Assembly (NCBI RefSeq): GCF_018599245.1
Contig: NZ_JAHEVJ010000005.1
Location: forward strand, 1 to 64,000
Length of the DNA stretch: 64,000 nt
Direction of reading: 5' to 3'
From: Aliiroseovarius lamellibrachiae
GTDB taxonomy: Bacteria > Pseudomonadota > Alphaproteobacteria > Rhodobacterales > Rhodobacteraceae
The notes beneath the pieces are model-generated. The model was not told where the DNA came from and did not search any database. It saw only the letters and a list, made by a program, of their open reading frames with translations. Both the position numbers and the translations under genes were made by a program. Below are positions 1 to 9,108 of the stretch, piece after piece. The stretch's first letter is position 1; each line of letters begins with the position of its first letter.

Positions 1-155
<155 letters not shown>

Positions 156-232
156 TCAGCCCGGGATCATCATCGCGCGCTCATTACTTGGTTGGCAGAG
201 AAAAATCAAGCCTTAGCGTGCACCAAGGCGGG

Positions 233-772
233 CTAAAACCAATCTTTGTTTCCCTCAAGCCAGACCTGAATTTGGGCTGCGGCGCGGATGGCGATGTCTT
301 GCATCTGCTCTTCTGACGTCATGGTCAGACCGGAACTGACAAGGGATTTCCCCGATAAACTCTCAATAACAGTGATTGTTTTCGGTTTCTCATTCAGTTT
401 TCGTCCCGCCGCATCATCCCAGATACTGACCCCAAGCACGGCCACGGATTTTGGCGCCGCCACCACCGGCACGCCGGGGGGGGCCAGGATGTATCCGTCG
501 ACTTTCACGGCGATGTGATAAAGGCCGGCGCCCTGATAATTCTGGAACCGGTCTTTAAGCGCGGCGGACAGCACCGCCTCCCAGTCATCGGGGTCAGCTT
601 TGCGTGACAAAGGCCCCGCTTGGGCCTGATCCGCCACCACCACGACATGCCCCAGCCGAAAGGCCCCAATCGGGTCTGGTACGTCCTTTTGCGGTGCGGG
701 CCGCACACATCCTGTCGCGAGCATGGCGACGGTCACGAGGAAACATGTTTTCAGGGCAGTGCGGCGGATCAT
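233..772 (-). CDS. Predicted lipoprotein of unknown function
   Basis: A 179-residue protein. It starts with a basic N region and hydrophobic core ending in the lipobox LATGC, so Cys22 is the likely lipidation site after cleavage by signal peptidase II. The mature part has no motif I recognise; it is mixed alpha/beta in character, with an ILAPPGVPVV stretch in the middle. Its start overlaps the stop of the upstream M48 protease by 4 nt (ATGA), so the two are translationally coupled and may work together at the envelope. I do not recognise the family and do not assign a function. Confidence 0.75.
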   Translation of the reverse strand: MIRRTALKTCFLVTVAMLATGCVRPAPQKDVPDPIGAFRLGHVVVVADQAQAGPLSRKADPDDWEAVLSAALKDRFQNYQGAGLYHIAVKVDGYILAPPGVPVVAAPKSVAVLGVSIWDDAAGRKLNEKPKTITVIESLSGKSLVSSGLTMTSEEQMQDIAIRAAAQIQVWLEGNKDWF

Positions 773-2025
773 TTTACCTTACCCTCTTGGTTGCGCGCGG
801 GGCGTTCAGATCGGTTTGGGCGTGGGTTGTCGACGGGGGCGCTCTCGCTCATGTCCCCTTCGTCACCCGACACGTCATGCGAAGATCCACCACAAATGCG
901 CTGCAAACCGCGCCACTGAGCTTTGGACAATACCGGGTCATACTGATGCGCGCGATCCGCCGCTGATGCCGCCGCCGCGATGCGCTTGGCAAATTGCGGA
1001 TGCGACGACAGATGGGCGGCAAAGCCTTCCACATCGCCGTTTTCATCCTGCATCCGCTTAAAGAAACTGCCCAGCGCCGAAGGGGTCACATTTGCGGCCT
1101 CAAGCACGCCGTGGGCAAATTCATCCGCGCGCGTTTCAGCGGCTTGGGAATAGCTTGCGTTGACCAATTGGTTGGCCAGCATCAGCGCCACGGTGCCGCC
1201 CGCAAAATCCCCAAAGAGCAGCCCAAGAACACCCAGAGAACCCGCAGATCGCAACGCATCCCGCGTGGGGTCCCGGTGCACCACATGACCGATTTCATGG
1301 GCCAAAACGGCCGCGACTTCATCCGGGGTTTGTGCGGTATCAATCAACCCGCGAAACAGCACCACATGCCCACCGGGCAGCGCAAAAGCATTCACAAGTT
1401 CATGGTCAAACACATGGATTTCTACGGGGTATGGCAGATCAATCTCTGGCGCGATTCGCGCGTAAATCTCATCAAGGGCGGCACGACCTTGGGGGGTCTG
1501 GCAGGTGTTCACGCCGCTGCCCAAACCAGTTTCGTCCAAAGCCACACGAATTTGTTCAAGCGTCGCATCGCCCAGCGCTTTTTCCCCCTCTGCCGGAAGG
1601 AATTCCGCAAGTTGAGAGGCCATCAAGGGCACCAGCACAAAGATGATCACCGCAACCGATGCCACCGCCGCCGTGGCCCAGCCGGCCAGTTTGGCCAAGG
1701 GCACAGGGCGCGTGCGGCGTGCAAGGGCCGTGGCGCGGGTTTTGATGGCATTTGCGAGCGCCGCATCCGCCACGAACAACCGCGCCAATTGCGCCCCTGA
1801 TCTGTAAATCACCACCCCCTCGCGGTCGGCTTGGTCTTTCAGGGCGCGCAGGTCATCCCATGGCCAGATCTCTTGGCGACCGTCCGGAAGATGAACCACC
1901 AGCCCAACGCCAGAGACCGTAAGCCCGACGCGGGCCAGAACCGCGCGTTTGCCTGCGACATAGTCGGCAAAGCCATCATAAGATTCGCGGGTGGTTTCGC
2001 GGGTATTTTCCACATCACTGCTCAT
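769..2025 (-). CDS. M48-family membrane metallopeptidase
   Basis: A 418-residue predicted zinc protease. The HEXXH motif is HEIGH at residues 243-247, and a downstream glutamate in the SQAAETRADEF segment (about residue 297) is the expected third zinc ligand. One strong membrane segment lies at about 113-135. The N-terminal 100 residues form a cytoplasmic-looking domain with a DGRQEIWPWDDL stretch that may be a small beta domain. The architecture, an N-terminal domain, one membrane helix and then M48, resembles Oma1/BepA-like quality-control proteases more than HtpX, which has several membrane spans. It overlaps both neighbours by 4 nt: the DUF898 gene upstream and the lipoprotein gene downstream, giving a tight three-gene envelope unit. 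The substrate is unknown. Confidence 0.88.
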   Translation of the reverse strand: MSSDVENTRETTRESYDGFADYVAGKRAVLARVGLTVSGVGLVVHLPDGRQEIWPWDDLRALKDQADREGVVIYRSGAQLARLFVADAALANAIKTRATALARRTRPVPLAKLAGWATAAVASVAVIIFVLVPLMASQLAEFLPAEGEKALGDATLEQIRVALDETGLGSGVNTCQTPQGRAALDEIYARIAPEIDLPYPVEIHVFDHELVNAFALPGGHVVLFRGLIDTAQTPDEVAAVLAHEIGHVVHRDPTRDALRSAGSLGVLGLLFGDFAGGTVALMLANQLVNASYSQAAETRADEFAHGVLEAANVTPSALGSFFKRMQDENGDVEGFAAHLSSHPQFAKRIAAAASAADRAHQYDPVLSKAQWRGLQRICGGSSHDVSGDEGDMSESAPVDNPRPNRSERPARNQEGKVK

Positions 2026-3197
2026 ATCGCGGCCCCCACATCCAAGGCATCGGCAAAGCCCTCTGCCTCGGCAAATTCATCCCGATCCCGTTGTTGAATG
2101 CGGTTCAGCGCGCTGGGGTCAATCACTTGCGTCACCTCGGCGAAGTGGCGGGTCATGGGCAGGGTGAACAGCGCCTGAGTGGCCGCGCCGATCATCACAA
2201 AACCAAGGAAGTAGATCGCCACAAATGCCGGGGTGGCCGCGGTGCCAAGCTGTGCGATTTGCTCAGGGTCAAAATCAAAACCACCCGTGCCGCCAAGGGC
2301 CAAAATCACCAAAACCACCGCCAGGATCAACACCCCATACAGCACAAGGTTCAGGACCAAACCGCCCAATAGATAGATGCCAATGATTCGTCCGGGGCGG
2401 GGTTTGGTGCGAAAACGGATCTCGCCCAATTCCTTGGTTTCGGTCATGCGTTTAAAGCTTTCGGCGCGCCAATAGGCCCAGCCGTAAATCGCCCACGGGA
2501 CTGTCAGCAAAAACAGCGCCGCCCAGGCGGGATTTTCCGACAGTGCCAGCATCCCCCCCGCCACGGCAGACAGGCCCAGCGCATAATAAATGTGCCGCAT
2601 CGCACCAAACAAAAGCGTGCGCTTTCCGCCCTGCACAAATTGCAGATCACCATAATAAGTACGGTTCACGCGGTATTTTTCCAGCCAAAGCGTGGTCAGT
2701 GGCCAGCTGAGCCCCACGCTCAGGATCGCCACCACATAATGCACAATAGAGCGCCAGACATAGCCCCCTGCCCCCGGTTCCAACCCAAACCTGATCCCCC
2801 GCCAGCGGGTGCGCGCAAGGATGTAGCGACGCGCGCGATATTGGGCGAAAAAGATGATCGGCGCGAGGCCCAGAAAGCTGAGCACATAGGCGATGCCATT
2901 GCCCTGAAATAGCGCAAAACTGAAATACATCAGGATCAGGTTCACCACCCCGATGTAAAACGCCATGAACACCACCGCGACCAGAAACCCGAGCAGTTTT
3001 TCAATCGGATCCCCGACATATTCAAGGGGAATGCCGCCGGGGCGAATGGCGCTCCAGTAATACCGGCGCAGACGCGTGCGCGCCCAAAACCGGTAAAACC
3101 CAAGGGTCAACAGCGTGAAAAGACCGGTCTTGAGCGCCAGTTTGAACAGGGCACCCGCGCGCCCAGCGTATCGAATGGGAAGCACGCGGGGGACCAT
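2022..3197 (-). CDS. DUF898 (YjgN-like) multi-pass membrane protein
   Basis: A 391-residue integral membrane protein with about seven or eight hydrophobic segments. A repeated pattern of FYRFWARTRLRRYYW and YRVNRTYYGDLQF is typical of the YjgN/DUF898 family, whose biochemical role is not established. The start codon is 3 nt past the stop of parC, and its stop overlaps the M48 protease start by 4 nt, so it is probably co-transcribed with both. M48 proteases and DUF898 proteins next to each other suggest a shared membrane function, which is inference from context only. Confidence 0.82.
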   Translation of the reverse strand: MVPRVLPIRYAGRAGALFKLALKTGLFTLLTLGFYRFWARTRLRRYYWSAIRPGGIPLEYVGDPIEKLLGFLVAVVFMAFYIGVVNLILMYFSFALFQGNGIAYVLSFLGLAPIIFFAQYRARRYILARTRWRGIRFGLEPGAGGYVWRSIVHYVVAILSVGLSWPLTTLWLEKYRVNRTYYGDLQFVQGGKRTLLFGAMRHIYYALGLSAVAGGMLALSENPAWAALFLLTVPWAIYGWAYWRAESFKRMTETKELGEIRFRTKPRPGRIIGIYLLGGLVLNLVLYGVLILAVVLVILALGGTGGFDFDPEQIAQLGTAATPAFVAIYFLGFVMIGAATQALFTLPMTRHFAEVTQVIDPSALNRIQQRDRDEFAEAEGFADALDVGAAI

Positions 3198-3200
3198 GAC

Positions 3201-5531
3201 TTACTCAAACTTGTTATTACGTGGGAACCCATGTGGCGGGGCTTTGCCAACACCGGCGCGTTTGCCCAACCACGGGGTCATGTCGCCTTCGGTGCGGGTG
3301 CGTTCACCCGCGGGCCACGACAGCCCCTCTTCCATCGAAAAGGTTTTAAGATCCGACAGGCCACCATCCAGCTCTAGCAAACCCTGTTTGCCACGGGCGG
3401 ATTGGTATTTCTGCAAGCGCACCCCTTTGCCGCGCGTCATCTCATTCAGCTCAGCAATTGGAAACACCAACAGGCGGCGATTTTCCGACATGATCGCAAC
3501 GTGATCGCCCGACACCGGGACGCAGACTTTGGCATGGCCGTCGCCCACGTTCAGCACCTGTTTGCCGGTGCGGGTTTGCGCCAGAACGTCCGCTTCCCCC
3601 ACCACAAATCCGTTACCCTCGTTTGAGGCAACAATCAGCTTGCCTTCGGGACGGTGGATGAAAAGATCAACGATTTCAGCCTCATTGGGCAGATCCACCA
3701 TCAGGCGAAGCGGTTCACCCATGCCCCGCCCACCGGGCAGGTTGGCCGCAGACAAGGTGTAAAATTTGCCCTTGGCATCGAACACCAACAGCCGGTCGGT
3801 GGTTTCCGCATGGAACACAAACCGTGGCCCGTCGCCGTCTTTGAATTTCAATTCGCGGGTCAGGTCGATATGGCCGGACATCGCCCGGATCCACCCCATT
3901 TGCGAGCAGACCACAGTGATCGGTTCTTTTTCGATCATCGCCTCAAGCGGCACCTCTTCGGCCTCGCCGGCCTCGGCGAACATCGTGCGACGTGCGCCCC
4001 CTTCGAAGTTTTTGCCAAAGGTCTTTTTCGACAGTTTCAGCTGTTCCGAAATTTTGTCCCACTGAAGGTCTTCTGACGCCAAAAGATCCTCAATCGCGGC
4101 CCGTTCCTCCATCAAGGCGTTGCGCTCTTTCACCAGCTCCATCTCTTCAAGACGGCGCAAGCTGCGCAGGCGCATGTTCAGGATCGCATCGGCCTGAACC
4201 TCGGACAATTCGCCGTCGCCCGGTTTGGGGCCGACATAATCCGCCTCAGACATCGCGCGCGGGAAATCCTGCGACCAGTTTTCGCGCATCAAGGCCGCTT
4301 TGGGGTCGTCATCGTACCGGATAATGTCGATCACCCGGTCCAGATTGAGGAAGGCAATGATAAAGCCCTCAAGCACCTCAAGCCGGTGGTCGATCTTTTC
4401 CATCCGGTAGACGGACCTGCGGCCCAGCACTTCGCGACGGTGATCGAGAAAGGCGCGCAGCACCTCTTTCATCGAGCAGACTTTGGGCGTGACCCCGTCA
4501 ATCAGCACGTTCATGTTCAGGCTGAACCGCGTTTCCAGATCAGAGTTGCGGAACATCATGTTCATCAACATGTCCGGGTCGATATTCTTCGATTTCGGCT
4601 CCAGCACAATGCGCACGTCATCCGCCGATTCGTCGCGGATGTCGCCCAGGATCGGCACCTTCTTGGTCTGGATCACTTCCGCAATCTTCTCGATCAATTT
4701 GGATTTCGCCACCTGATAGGGAATTTCGGTCACGACAATCTGCCATTGCCCACGACCGAGATCCTCAATCTCCCACTTACAACGCAGCCGGAACGACCCG
4801 CGGCCGGTGCGATACGCCTGCGCGATGTTGTCTGCGGGTTCCACAATCACACCGCCGGTCGGGAAATCCGGGCCGGGCACATAGTTCAGCAAGGTGTCGT
4901 CGCGCACGTCCGGCACTTTGATCATATGCAGGCAGGCGTCGATCAGCTCGGATATATTATGCGGTGGAATATTTGTCGCCATCCCCACCGCAATCCCGGT
5001 GGAGCCATTGGCCAAGAGATTCGGAAACTCCGCTGGCAAAACAACTGGTTCGGTCAAACGACCATCATAGTTATCACGATAATCCACGGCATTTTCATCA
5101 AGGCCCTGCAACATGGCCTCTGCCACCATGGTCATGCGCGCTTCTGTATAGCGCGCCGCCGCCGGGTTATCGCCGTCAATATTGCCGAAGTTTCCCTGCC
5201 CATCCACAAGCGGGTAACGCACGTTGAATTCCTGCGCCAAACGGGCCATCGCATCATAGATCGCCGCGTCGCCATGCGGGTGAAAATCCCCCATGGTATC
5301 GCCGGAAATCTTGGCGGATTTCAGGAACTTACCATTTGACGCCAGCTTCAGCCGGTTCATCGCGTAAAGGATGCGGCGGTGCACAGGTTTCAACCCATCA
5401 CGGGCATCGGGCAACGCGCGGTGCATAATGGTGGACAGAGCATAGGTCAGATAGCGTTCGCCGATGGCACGGCGCAACGGTTCGGACACGGATAAACTCT
5501 TGATATTGCGGTCTTCGGTCTGATCAGTCAT
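3201..5531 (-). CDS. parC: DNA topoisomerase IV subunit A
   Basis: A 776-residue type IIA topoisomerase subunit that decatenates daughter chromosomes with ParE. The start is MTDQTEDRN at 5531; the reading frame runs open further upstream, but that extension lies antisense to the SH3 gene and has no topoisomerase similarity. The catalytic tyrosine is in AAARYTEARM (Tyr128). The quinolone-determining region reads GDFHPHGDAAIYDAM (residues 81-95), with Ala89 where E. coli ParC has Ser80 and Asp93 at the Glu84 position. The C-terminal half carries the beta-pinwheel repeats (for example ARTRTGKQVLNV). The presence of GyrA-like features was considered; the neighbourhood and sequence favour ParC. 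Confidence 0.93.
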   Translation of the reverse strand: MTDQTEDRNIKSLSVSEPLRRAIGERYLTYALSTIMHRALPDARDGLKPVHRRILYAMNRLKLASNGKFLKSAKISGDTMGDFHPHGDAAIYDAMARLAQEFNVRYPLVDGQGNFGNIDGDNPAAARYTEARMTMVAEAMLQGLDENAVDYRDNYDGRLTEPVVLPAEFPNLLANGSTGIAVGMATNIPPHNISELIDACLHMIKVPDVRDDTLLNYVPGPDFPTGGVIVEPADNIAQAYRTGRGSFRLRCKWEIEDLGRGQWQIVVTEIPYQVAKSKLIEKIAEVIQTKKVPILGDIRDESADDVRIVLEPKSKNIDPDMLMNMMFRNSDLETRFSLNMNVLIDGVTPKVCSMKEVLRAFLDHRREVLGRRSVYRMEKIDHRLEVLEGFIIAFLNLDRVIDIIRYDDDPKAALMRENWSQDFPRAMSEADYVGPKPGDGELSEVQADAILNMRLRSLRRLEEMELVKERNALMEERAAIEDLLASEDLQWDKISEQLKLSKKTFGKNFEGGARRTMFAEAGEAEEVPLEAMIEKEPITVVCSQMGWIRAMSGHIDLTRELKFKDGDGPRFVFHAETTDRLLVFDAKGKFYTLSAANLPGGRGMGEPLRLMVDLPNEAEIVDLFIHRPEGKLIVASNEGNGFVVGEADVLAQTRTGKQVLNVGDGHAKVCVPVSGDHVAIMSENRRLLVFPIAELNEMTRGKGVRLQKYQSARGKQGLLELDGGLSDLKTFSMEEGLSWPAGERTRTEGDMTPWLGKRAGVGKAPPHGFPRNNKFE

Positions 5532-5649
5532 AAATGATGTGTATCGGGGTCTAAGGTTTCGGTAAAGCTGCTTAAGGGGAATGCTGTCATACTTTCCCCG
5601 CAAAAATTTTAAAAGTGAATTGTAGTGTGCCGCCCTAAGGGGGAGCGTT

Positions 5650-6183
5650 ATGGGTATTATTAAACTAACTTTTTTAACCGTGGGAGCCATGGGCGCCGCG
5701 ATGTTACATTTTGGGCGGGATGTTGACCTGCCAGCGGATCGGCTTGGCATGGAGCCTGGCATCCAGCAATCAACCATCGAACCGGTCTCAGCCGCGGTGA
5801 AGCAACCTATTTTGGTGGCGCCAAAACCTGCGAAAGTGATCAAAACGGTGGCGCGCAGCAAACCTGTGGCGGCGGCTGATCCAAACAGCCAAGCGTCACG
5901 CGCGGTGGCGGCGGCCAAGTTGATGGCGGCCAATGCGGCACAGGTGACACCTGTTGCGGCCACACCTGCTGCGACCTCTGGATTTCCAACCATGGTTGTG
6001 CGGGCAAGCGCGGTGAACATGCGCGCGGGCCCCTCGACCAAAAACGGTATTGTTGGCCGTCTGACCCGTGGCAATGAAGTGGTGAACATGGGCGATGCCG
6101 CCCCCGGTTGGTCGCAAATTCGGGTCGTGAGCACAGGCCAACGTGGCTTTGTCGCGTCAAAGTTTCTGGCAGCACAAAAATAA
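5650..6183 (+). CDS. Secreted or membrane-anchored SH3-domain protein
   Basis: A 177-residue protein with a hydrophobic N terminus (IIKLTFLTVGAMGAAML) that is either an uncleaved anchor or a signal peptide. An alanine/proline-rich linker follows (about residues 40-110). The last 65 residues form a bacterial SH3 domain with the pattern VVRASAVNMRAGPST then GWSQIRVVSTGQRGFV. Such domains usually bind peptidoglycan or cell-wall-associated partners. A purine-rich ribosome site (GGGGGAGCG) precedes the ATG. It is divergent from parC with a 118-nt shared intergenic region. The binding target is not visible from sequence. Confidence 0.82.
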   Translation: MGIIKLTFLTVGAMGAAMLHFGRDVDLPADRLGMEPGIQQSTIEPVSAAVKQPILVAPKPAKVIKTVARSKPVAAADPNSQASRAVAAAKLMAANAAQVTPVAATPAATSGFPTMVVRASAVNMRAGPSTKNGIVGRLTRGNEVVNMGDAAPGWSQIRVVSTGQRGFVASKFLAAQK

Positions 6184-6373
6184 CACCGCAGACTTTCTGT
6201 GATGTGCTGATCCAGCCTTTTCTTGAGGCGGGCCCGAGCAGGTGCACCTCAGTCGGCGTGACCCACAAAGGGCGCGCCGATTTGCGTTTGGCCCCCGCAC
6301 CAGAATTTCCCCCCAGCATTTCCTCACTGCCTTTTTCATTGACGGACCTGCGCTGGATTGCGAGACCGTTGGG

Positions 6374-7216
6374 ATGACCCAAAACACACCCAAAAAATCC
6401 GTTCTCATCACCGGCTGTTCCTCTGGAATTGGCTATGACGCCGCGCACAGTCTGGCCAAACGTGGCTGGCGGGTCTTTGCGACCTGTCGACAAGAAAAAG
6501 ACTGCGAGCGCTTGCGCAGCGAAGGGCTGGAAAGCTTTCGTCTGGATTACGCAGATGACGCCTCGATGCAGGCCGCGATGGGCGAGGTGATCACCCGCAC
6601 CGGCGGCACGCTGGATGCGCTGTTTAACAACGGCGCTTTTGCCACCCCCGGCGCGGTTGAGGATTTGCCCACCGCCGCCTTGCGCGAAATCTACGAAGTG
6701 AACGTGTTTGGCTATCACACGCTGACCCGTCTTTGCTTGCCGATTATGCGGGCGCAAGGGCATGGCCGGGTGGTCAACAATTCGTCTGTGCTGGGCATCG
6801 CCACGATGCCGTGGCGCGGGGCCTATAGTTCAACCAAGTTTGCGCTTGAAGGGCTGACAGATACCTTACGGCTGGAAATGGACGGCACCGGGATTGAGAT
6901 CATTTTGGTTGAGCCCGGCCCGATCCCCACCAAAATCCGCGAAAACTCGATCCCGCATTTTGAGCGCTGGATTGATTGGGAAAACAGCCCGCGCGCTGGG
7001 TTATACGTCAAGCTGCGCGAGCGACTTTATGATAATAATGGCAAGCCCGACCCGTTCCAATTGCCGACCTCGGCGGTGACAGACAAGCTGATCCATGCGC
7101 TTGAACACCGCCGCCCCCGGCCGCGATACTATGTGACGCGCGCCACCTATATCGCGGGGATTGGCAAACGTCTTCTCAGCACACGCATGCTGGATCGGTT
7201 GACGCCAAAGGGTTAA
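6374..7216 (+). CDS. Short-chain dehydrogenase/reductase (SDR)
   Basis: A 280-residue classical SDR. It shows the nucleotide-binding motif TGCSSGIG near the N terminus, the NNG motif as NNGAF, the catalytic serine in NNSSVLG, and the YSSTK tyrosine/lysine pair. The segment VEPGPIPTKI follows the active site as in the family. The start MTQNTPKK at 6374 was chosen because it places the Rossmann motif about 13 residues from the N terminus; an in-frame ATG at 6242 would add 44 unrelated residues. The substrate is unknown. The C-terminal 40 residues are basic, as in membrane-associated retinol-dehydrogenase-like SDRs, but that is weak evidence. Confidence 0.88.
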   Translation: MTQNTPKKSVLITGCSSGIGYDAAHSLAKRGWRVFATCRQEKDCERLRSEGLESFRLDYADDASMQAAMGEVITRTGGTLDALFNNGAFATPGAVEDLPTAALREIYEVNVFGYHTLTRLCLPIMRAQGHGRVVNNSSVLGIATMPWRGAYSSTKFALEGLTDTLRLEMDGTGIEIILVEPGPIPTKIRENSIPHFERWIDWENSPRAGLYVKLRERLYDNNGKPDPFQLPTSAVTDKLIHALEHRRPRPRYYVTRATYIAGIGKRLLSTRMLDRLTPKG

Positions 7217-7287
7217 GAAGGGGCGCTGCCCCTCGGCCATGCGGCCTCACCCCGGGATATTTTTGGAAAGGGGAAAAGGGGCTGGTG
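7217..7287. repeat. Intergenic repeat copy A with hairpins (terminator-like)
   Basis: Directly after the SDR stop there are two small hairpins: GGGGC/GCCCC at 7220-7232 and GGCC/GGCC at 7235-7246. They are followed by CCCCGGG and the core GGATATTTTTGGAAAG at 7255-7270. The core recurs with one or two changes at 30632-30652 and on the other strand at 57472-57492. From memory the same block is common after genes in Rhodobacteraceae genomes. The hairpin plus T-run suggests it terminates SDR transcription. Confidence 0.6.
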
Positions 7288-7364
7288 CGTTTTGCCGCGA
7301 AGTTACTGCTCGCTTTTTGGGTTGTGGCTGGCTATCCAATGGGCAAACATCCGAAGGAAGACCA

Positions 7365-7568
7365 ATGTTTAGTGATCCGCTGTTTGTTGTTATGATACTG
7401 GCAATTGCCGCCGTTTTGATCATCTTGTTGATGGGCATCGGCACGTTTGGCGTTGGTGGTGAATTTGCACGCAAAAACTCCAACCGGTTCATGCGCTATC
7501 GCGTCTATGCGCAAGCGGTGGCGATTGCGCTGATTTTGCTGTTCATCTGGCTGCGAGGCGGAAACTGA
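7365..7568 (+). CDS. Small twin-transmembrane protein (HIG1-like)
   Basis: A 67-residue inner-membrane protein with two hydrophobic helices (about residues 5-27 and 46-63). The short polar loop between them contains NSNRFMRYRVYAQ, the signature region of the HIG1 family. In alphaproteobacteria and mitochondria HIG1 proteins associate with cytochrome oxidase or supercomplexes; that role is inferred by family only. The ATG at 7365 has a good ribosome site (GAAGGAAG) just upstream. Its stop overlaps the start of the adenosyltransferase gene (TGATG). Confidence 0.8.
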   Translation: MFSDPLFVVMILAIAAVLIILLMGIGTFGVGGEFARKNSNRFMRYRVYAQAVAIALILLFIWLRGGN

Positions 7569-8140
7569 TGGTTGTTCTGAACAAGATTTACACCCGCACC
7601 GGTGATGCGGGCGAAACCGCATTGGGCGATGGCTCGCGCCGCCCCAAGCATGACGCGCGCGTCACGGCCTATGGCACCGTGGATGAGACCAACGCGGTGA
7701 TTGGTGTGGCGCGGTTGCATGCGGACGGTGATGTGGACGCGGCGCTTGCCCGCATTCAAAACGACCTGTTTGATCTGGGCGCAGATCTGTGTCGCCCAGA
7801 AATGGACAAAGATGCGGACGCCGAATATCCGCCACTGCGCATGGCGCAAGAACAGGTGGACCGGCTTGAAGCGGAAATTGACGTGATGAACAAAGCGCTG
7901 GATCCTCTGCGCAGTTTCATCCTGCCCGGTGGGTCGCCACTGGCCGCGCATCTGCACATGGGGCGTACGGTGTCACGCCGGGCTGAACGCTTGGCGACCG
8001 AGCTTGCGTCGGTGGAAGCGGTGAACCCCGTGGCGGTCAAATACCTCAACCGTCTGTCGGATTGGTGTTTTGTCGCCGCACGCATGGCGAATGACGGCGG
8101 GAAAGCGGATGTGCTTTGGGTGCCGGGGGCGAACAGATAG
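7568..8140 (+). CDS. pduO: PduO-type cob(I)alamin adenosyltransferase
   Basis: A 190-residue protein that transfers the adenosyl group of ATP to cob(I)alamin or cob(I)yrinic acid a,c-diamide, giving the coenzyme form of B12. The N-terminal ATP-binding signature TRTGDAGETALGDGSR is PduO-type, not CobA/BtuR-type. The later motifs VDETNAVIG, FDLGADLCRP and VSRRAERLATEL fit as well. It is translationally coupled to the HIG1-like gene. The corrin-ring operon at 49-55 kb would supply its substrate, and methylmalonyl/ethylmalonyl-CoA mutases (not in this window) would use the product. Confidence 0.92.
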   Translation: MVVLNKIYTRTGDAGETALGDGSRRPKHDARVTAYGTVDETNAVIGVARLHADGDVDAALARIQNDLFDLGADLCRPEMDKDADAEYPPLRMAQEQVDRLEAEIDVMNKALDPLRSFILPGGSPLAAHLHMGRTVSRRAERLATELASVEAVNPVAVKYLNRLSDWCFVAARMANDGGKADVLWVPGANR

Positions 8141-8349
8141 TCGACTCGCGCGGCGTTCTCTCGAAACCCATCGCAACAAAATGCTGCACAGCGGAAACAT
8201 TCTCGCAAAGAATCCCCGCCAAAAACAAAAAACGCGGCGTCCTTAGGACAAGACGTGACGATTTTGCGCTGTTTTTGACGGGCGCGAGTCGGTAAACGTA
8301 TCGCGAGAGCATGACCGCCCCACGGGGCATAACTGGGAGAGACACGCCA

Positions 8350-9108
8350 ATGAAGGTGCTTGTACCTGTTAAGCGCGTGATCGACTATAACGTGAAAGTT
8401 CGTGTAAAAGCGGACGGAACCGGTGTCGATCTTGCCAACGTAAAAATGTCGATGAACCCCTTTGACGAGATTGCCGTCGAAGAGGCCATTCGCCTGAAGG
8501 AAGCTGGTAAAGCTGACGAAATCGTCGTGGTTTCGATCGGTGTGAAACAGTCCCAGGAAACGCTGCGCACCGCGCTTGCGATGGGGGCTGATCGCGCCAT
8601 TCTGGTCAACGCTGCTGACGATGTTCACACGGACATCGAACCGCTGGCTGTTGCGAAAATCCTTGCCAAAGTTGTTGAAGAAGAACAGCCCGGTCTGGTT
8701 TTGGCAGGCAAGCAAGCGATTGACAACGACATGAACGCCACCGGCCAGATGCTGTCGGCGCTGTTGGGTTGGTCACAAGGTACATTTGCATCCGAGCTGG
8801 ACATTGACGGCGACACCGCCAAAGTGACCCGCGAAGTGGATGGTGGTCTGCAAACCATTAACGTGAAGATGCCAGCCATCATCACTGTGGATCTGCGCCT
8901 GAACGAACCACGCTACGCCTCGCTTCCGAACATCATGAAAGCGAAGAAAAAGCCATTGGATGAGAAAACCGCGGCGGATTACGGCGTTGACGTGACCCCT
9001 CGTTTGGAAATCGTCTCCACCAGCGAGCCTGCCTCGCGCGCGGCTGGGATCATCGTGGGTTCGGTTGACGAGCTTGTAGAGAAACTTAAAGAAGCGGGGG
9101 CTGTATAA
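8350..9108 (+). CDS. etfB: Electron transfer flavoprotein beta subunit
   Basis: A 252-residue ETF beta subunit. It begins [20 protein letters not shown], and carries the [16 protein letters not shown] segment and the conserved loop near residues 193-205 ([19 protein letters not shown]), where ETFs contact their dehydrogenases and AMP. With EtfA it collects electrons from acyl-CoA dehydrogenases and hands them to ETF-ubiquinone oxidoreductase. The start codon is preceded by TGGGAGAGA. The stop and the etfA start overlap (TAATG), as in most etfBA operons. Two acyl-CoA dehydrogenases elsewhere in this window are plausible electron donors. Confidence 0.96.
   Translation: MKVLVPVKRVIDYNVKVRVKADGTGVDLANVKMSMNPFDEIAVEEAIRLKEAGKADEIVVVSIGVKQSQETLRTALAMGADRAILVNAADDVHTDIEPLAVAKILAKVVEEEQPGLVLAGKQAIDNDMNATGQMLSALLGWSQGTFASELDIDGDTAKVTREVDGGLQTINVKMPAIITVDLRLNEPRYASLPNIMKAKKKPLDEKTAADYGVDVTPRLEIVSTSEPASRAAGIIVGSVDELVEKLKEAGAV

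Noticed and set aside
5532-6134. N-terminal extension of the parC reading frame by 201 codons
   Set aside because: It is antisense to the SH3-domain gene, lacks topoisomerase similarity, and the start MTDQTEDRN at 5531 gives a normal ParC.
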